From Agromyces protaetiae (GTDB lineage Bacteria > Actinomycetota > Actinomycetes > Actinomycetales > Microbacteriaceae), in the NCBI RefSeq assembly GCF_030866785.1, contig NZ_CP133018.1, positions 1,054,001-1,118,000 of the forward strand: 64,000 bases of DNA, read 5' to 3'. The first letter of the stretch is position 1, and each line of letters begins with the position of its first letter. The notes below the pieces were generated by a model. The model was not told where the DNA came from. It saw only the letters and a list, made by a program, of their open reading frames with translations, and made no database searches. The position numbers and the translations under genes were made by a program. This document shows positions 62,408 through 64,000 of the stretch, in pieces.

Positions 62408-63699
62408 CGTGCGCCTCCCGTCGCGATCGTGAGCGCCTGGTCGAGATCGTAGATGATGTCCTCGGCGTCTTCGATGCCGACCGAGAGCCGAACGACGCCC
62501 GGGCCGACGCCCGCGTCCACGAGCTGCTGTTCGGTGAGCTGCGCGTGCGTGGTCGACGCCGGGTGGATGATGAGCGTCTTCGCGTCGCCGATGTTCGCGA
62601 GGTGGCTCGCGAGGTTCGCCGACTCGATCAGCGCCTGCCCGACGGCACGCCCGCCCTTGACCTCGAAGCTGAACACCGAGCCCGGTCCCTTCGGCAGGTA
62701 CTTCTGCGCCCGGCCGTGGTGCGGGTGGTTCGCGAGCCCCGCCCACCACACGTGCTCGATGCGCGGGTCGGCCTCGAGCCACTCGGCGACCGTGCGTGCG
62801 TTGTCGACGTGCGCCTGGATGCGGTACGGCAGGGTCTCGACGCCCTGGGCGAGCAGGAACGCGGAGTGCGGCGCGAGCGCCGGGCCGATGTCGCGCAGCT
62901 GCTCGGCGCGGAGGCGCGTGAGGAACGCGTACTCGCCGAAGTTGCCCGACCACTCGAGGCCGCCGTAGCTCGGCACCGGCTGGCCGAACAGCGGGAACGT
63001 GTCGGAATGCCAGTCGAACCGGCCCGACTCGACGACCACGCCGCCGAGCGTCGTGCCGTGCCCGCCGAGGAACTTCGTCGCCGAGTGCGTCACGATGTCG
63101 GCGCCCCACTCGATCGGACGGTTCAGATAGGGCGTCGCGATCGTCGAGTCGACGATGAACGGGATGCCGTGCGCGTGTGCGACGTCCGCGAGCGCCTCGA
63201 GGTCGGCGATCTCGCCCGACGGGTTCGCGATGGTCTCGACGAACAGCGCCTTGGTCTGCGGGGTGATGGCGGCCGCGTAGTCGGCGGCGTCGGCGCTGCG
63301 CACGAACGTCGTCTCGACGCCGAAGCGGCGGAGCGTGACATCCAGCTGCGTGATCGACCCGCCGTAGAGGTTCGCCGACGCGACGATGTGGTCGCCCGAC
63401 CCGGCGAGCGACGCGAACGTGATGTACTGCGCCGAGAGGCCGCTCGCGGTCGCGACCGCGCCGAGCCCGCCCTCGAGGCTCGCGACGCGCTCCTCGAAGC
63501 TCGCGACCGTCGGGTTCTCGAGCCGCGAGTAGATGTTGCCGTACTTCTGCAGCGCGAACCGCGCGGCGGCGTCGGCCGTGTCGTCGAACACGAACGCGCT
63601 CGACTGGTAGATCGGGAGTGCGCGGGCGCCCGTCGCCGCATCCGGGATGTTCCCGGCGTGGATCGCACGCGTCTTGAAGCCGTATTCGCGGTCTGCCAT
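62404..63699 (-). CDS. metY: O-acetylhomoserine sulfhydrylase / aminocarboxypropyltransferase MetY
   Basis: 431-residue PLP enzyme of the Cys/Met metabolism family that makes homocysteine from O-acetylhomoserine and sulfide. Markers: [11 protein letters not shown] at the start, [22 protein letters not shown] (about 59-80), and the PLP lysine in [16 protein letters not shown]. The chosen ATG is preceded at 7 nt by TAGCGT (leaderless). Coupled downstream to the CoA-binding protein. Confidence 0.95.
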   Translation of the reverse strand: MADREYGFKTRAIHAGNIPDAATGARALPIYQSSAFVFDDTADAAARFALQKYGNIYSRLENPTVASFEERVASLEGGLGAVATASGLSAQYITFASLAGSGDHIVASANLYGGSITQLDVTLRRFGVETTFVRSADAADYAAAITPQTKALFVETIANPSGEIADLEALADVAHAHGIPFIVDSTIATPYLNRPIEWGADIVTHSATKFLGGHGTTLGGVVVESGRFDWHSDTFPLFGQPVPSYGGLEWSGNFGEYAFLTRLRAEQLRDIGPALAPHSAFLLAQGVETLPYRIQAHVDNARTVAEWLEADPRIEHVWWAGLANHPHHGRAQKYLPKGPGSVFSFEVKGGRAVGQALIESANLASHLANIGDAKTLIIHPASTTHAQLTEQQLVDAGVGPGVVRLSVGIEDAEDIIYDLDQALTIATGGAR

Positions 63700-63706
63700 G
63701 CCTCTC

Positions 63707-63712
63707 ACGCTA
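63707..63712 (-). promoter_or_regulatory. metY -10 box
   Basis: TAGCGT on the minus strand, 7 nt before the metY ATG; no ribosome site. Confidence 0.5.
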
Positions 63713-63783
63713 CCGTTCGTGACGCGCCCGCCCGCGCGCGTGACGTCACGTGAGGCAACGGATGCCCCGCCCCCACCAGGAGC

Positions 63784-63834
63784 GAGGACGCGAATCGTCG
63801 CTCGGCGTCCCGCGAAGCGACCATTCGCGACCCC
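63784..63834. repeat. Intergenic palindrome, family C, copy 2
   Basis: Starts GAGGACGCGAATCGTCGCTC and ends AAGCGACCATTCGCGACCCC. It is an imperfect version of 35334-35384, about 36 nt after the minus-strand stop at 63871. Confidence 0.8.
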
Positions 63835-63870
63835 GCTCGGGGTGGGGTGAGGGGTGCGGGTGCGTGGGGT

Positions 63871-64000
63871 TCACGGAAGGAGGTCGGAGGTCGTCACGAC
63901 CTCGGCGAAGCCGCCGCCCGCGAGATTCACCGCGGTCGCGCGCGAGAGCTCGGCCGCACTGAGCCGCAGGCCGCCCGGGCCTTCGAGGTCGAACGTGTGC
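63871..64000 (-). CDS. C-terminal fragment of an unidentified protein
   Basis: Minus-strand frame entering from the right edge. The visible 42 residues read HTFDLEGPGGLRLSAAELSR, then ATAVNLAGGGFAEVVTTSD, then LLP before the stop. Codons end strongly in G/C, which supports coding. Too short to assign. Confidence 0.6.
   Translation of the reverse strand, partial: HTFDLEGPGGLRLSAAELSRATAVNLAGGGFAEVVTTSDLLP

Overview
The window is high-GC actinobacterial chromosome. Family-level evidence points to Microbacteriaceae (order Micrococcales): the 16S/23S/5S operon is of actinobacterial type, the neighbourhood mscL - FmdB zinc ribbon - 5-formyl-THF cyclo-ligase / galU - GNAT - membrane protein - tRNA-Ala is the usual one for that group, and many genes have a TANNNT -10 box 6-9 nt before the start codon (leaderless mRNAs). 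I do not assign a genus.

Layout. 1-7604: 3' part of a large UvrD/DUF4011-type helicase-like gene and a small companion, then the mscL/fmdB/5-FCL/galU block ending in tRNA-Ala(CGC) and its terminator. 7605-20067: an apparently horizontally assembled catabolic island with a complete peptide-type ABC importer (lipoprotein, two permeases, two ATPases) translationally coupled to a luciferase-like (LLM) oxidoreductase, an M24 metallo-hydrolase, a threonine-synthase-like PLP enzyme and a second LLM enzyme. A convergent PucR regulator follows, then a clear F420-dependent glucose-6-phosphate dehydrogenase (fgd), which can supply reduced F420. 20123-23349: an orphan secreted RHS/YD-repeat protein with its own AT-rich promoter placed inside an inverted repeat. 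23372-38784: surE/PfkB kinase, three MFS exporters, an M20 peptidase, a divergent pair made of an F420-reductase-like protein and another LLM enzyme, a KhtTU-like K+/H+ antiporter with a 58-aa membrane protein, an acyl-CoA dehydrogenase, a DUF4349 lipoprotein and an aldo/keto reductase. 38890-43812: hrpA-type helicase divergent from a second aldo/keto reductase. 44088-49935: rrn operon without tRNA genes in its spacer. 50114-58344: DUF255 thioredoxin-like protein, pnuC, SAM methyltransferase, J-domain/NERD protein, M18 aminopeptidase, rhodanese. 58421-61654: an ABC exporter operon led by a ribbon-helix-helix regulator with a helically phased array of six operator octamers. 61772-63699: metY and a CoA-binding protein.

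The most interesting layers outside genes are: (i) the six-site TGGTGTCA operator array at 61654-61737; (ii) four families of long imperfect palindromes placed just 3' of stop codons; (iii) tandem duplications anchored on gene 3' ends, the largest being a 56-bp unit copied after the rrn terminator; (iv) a 9-mer, GGATGCCTC, found about two dozen times on both strands in coding and non-coding DNA. The best candidate for an undescribed pathway is the F420/LLM-linked importer operon at 7946-20067.
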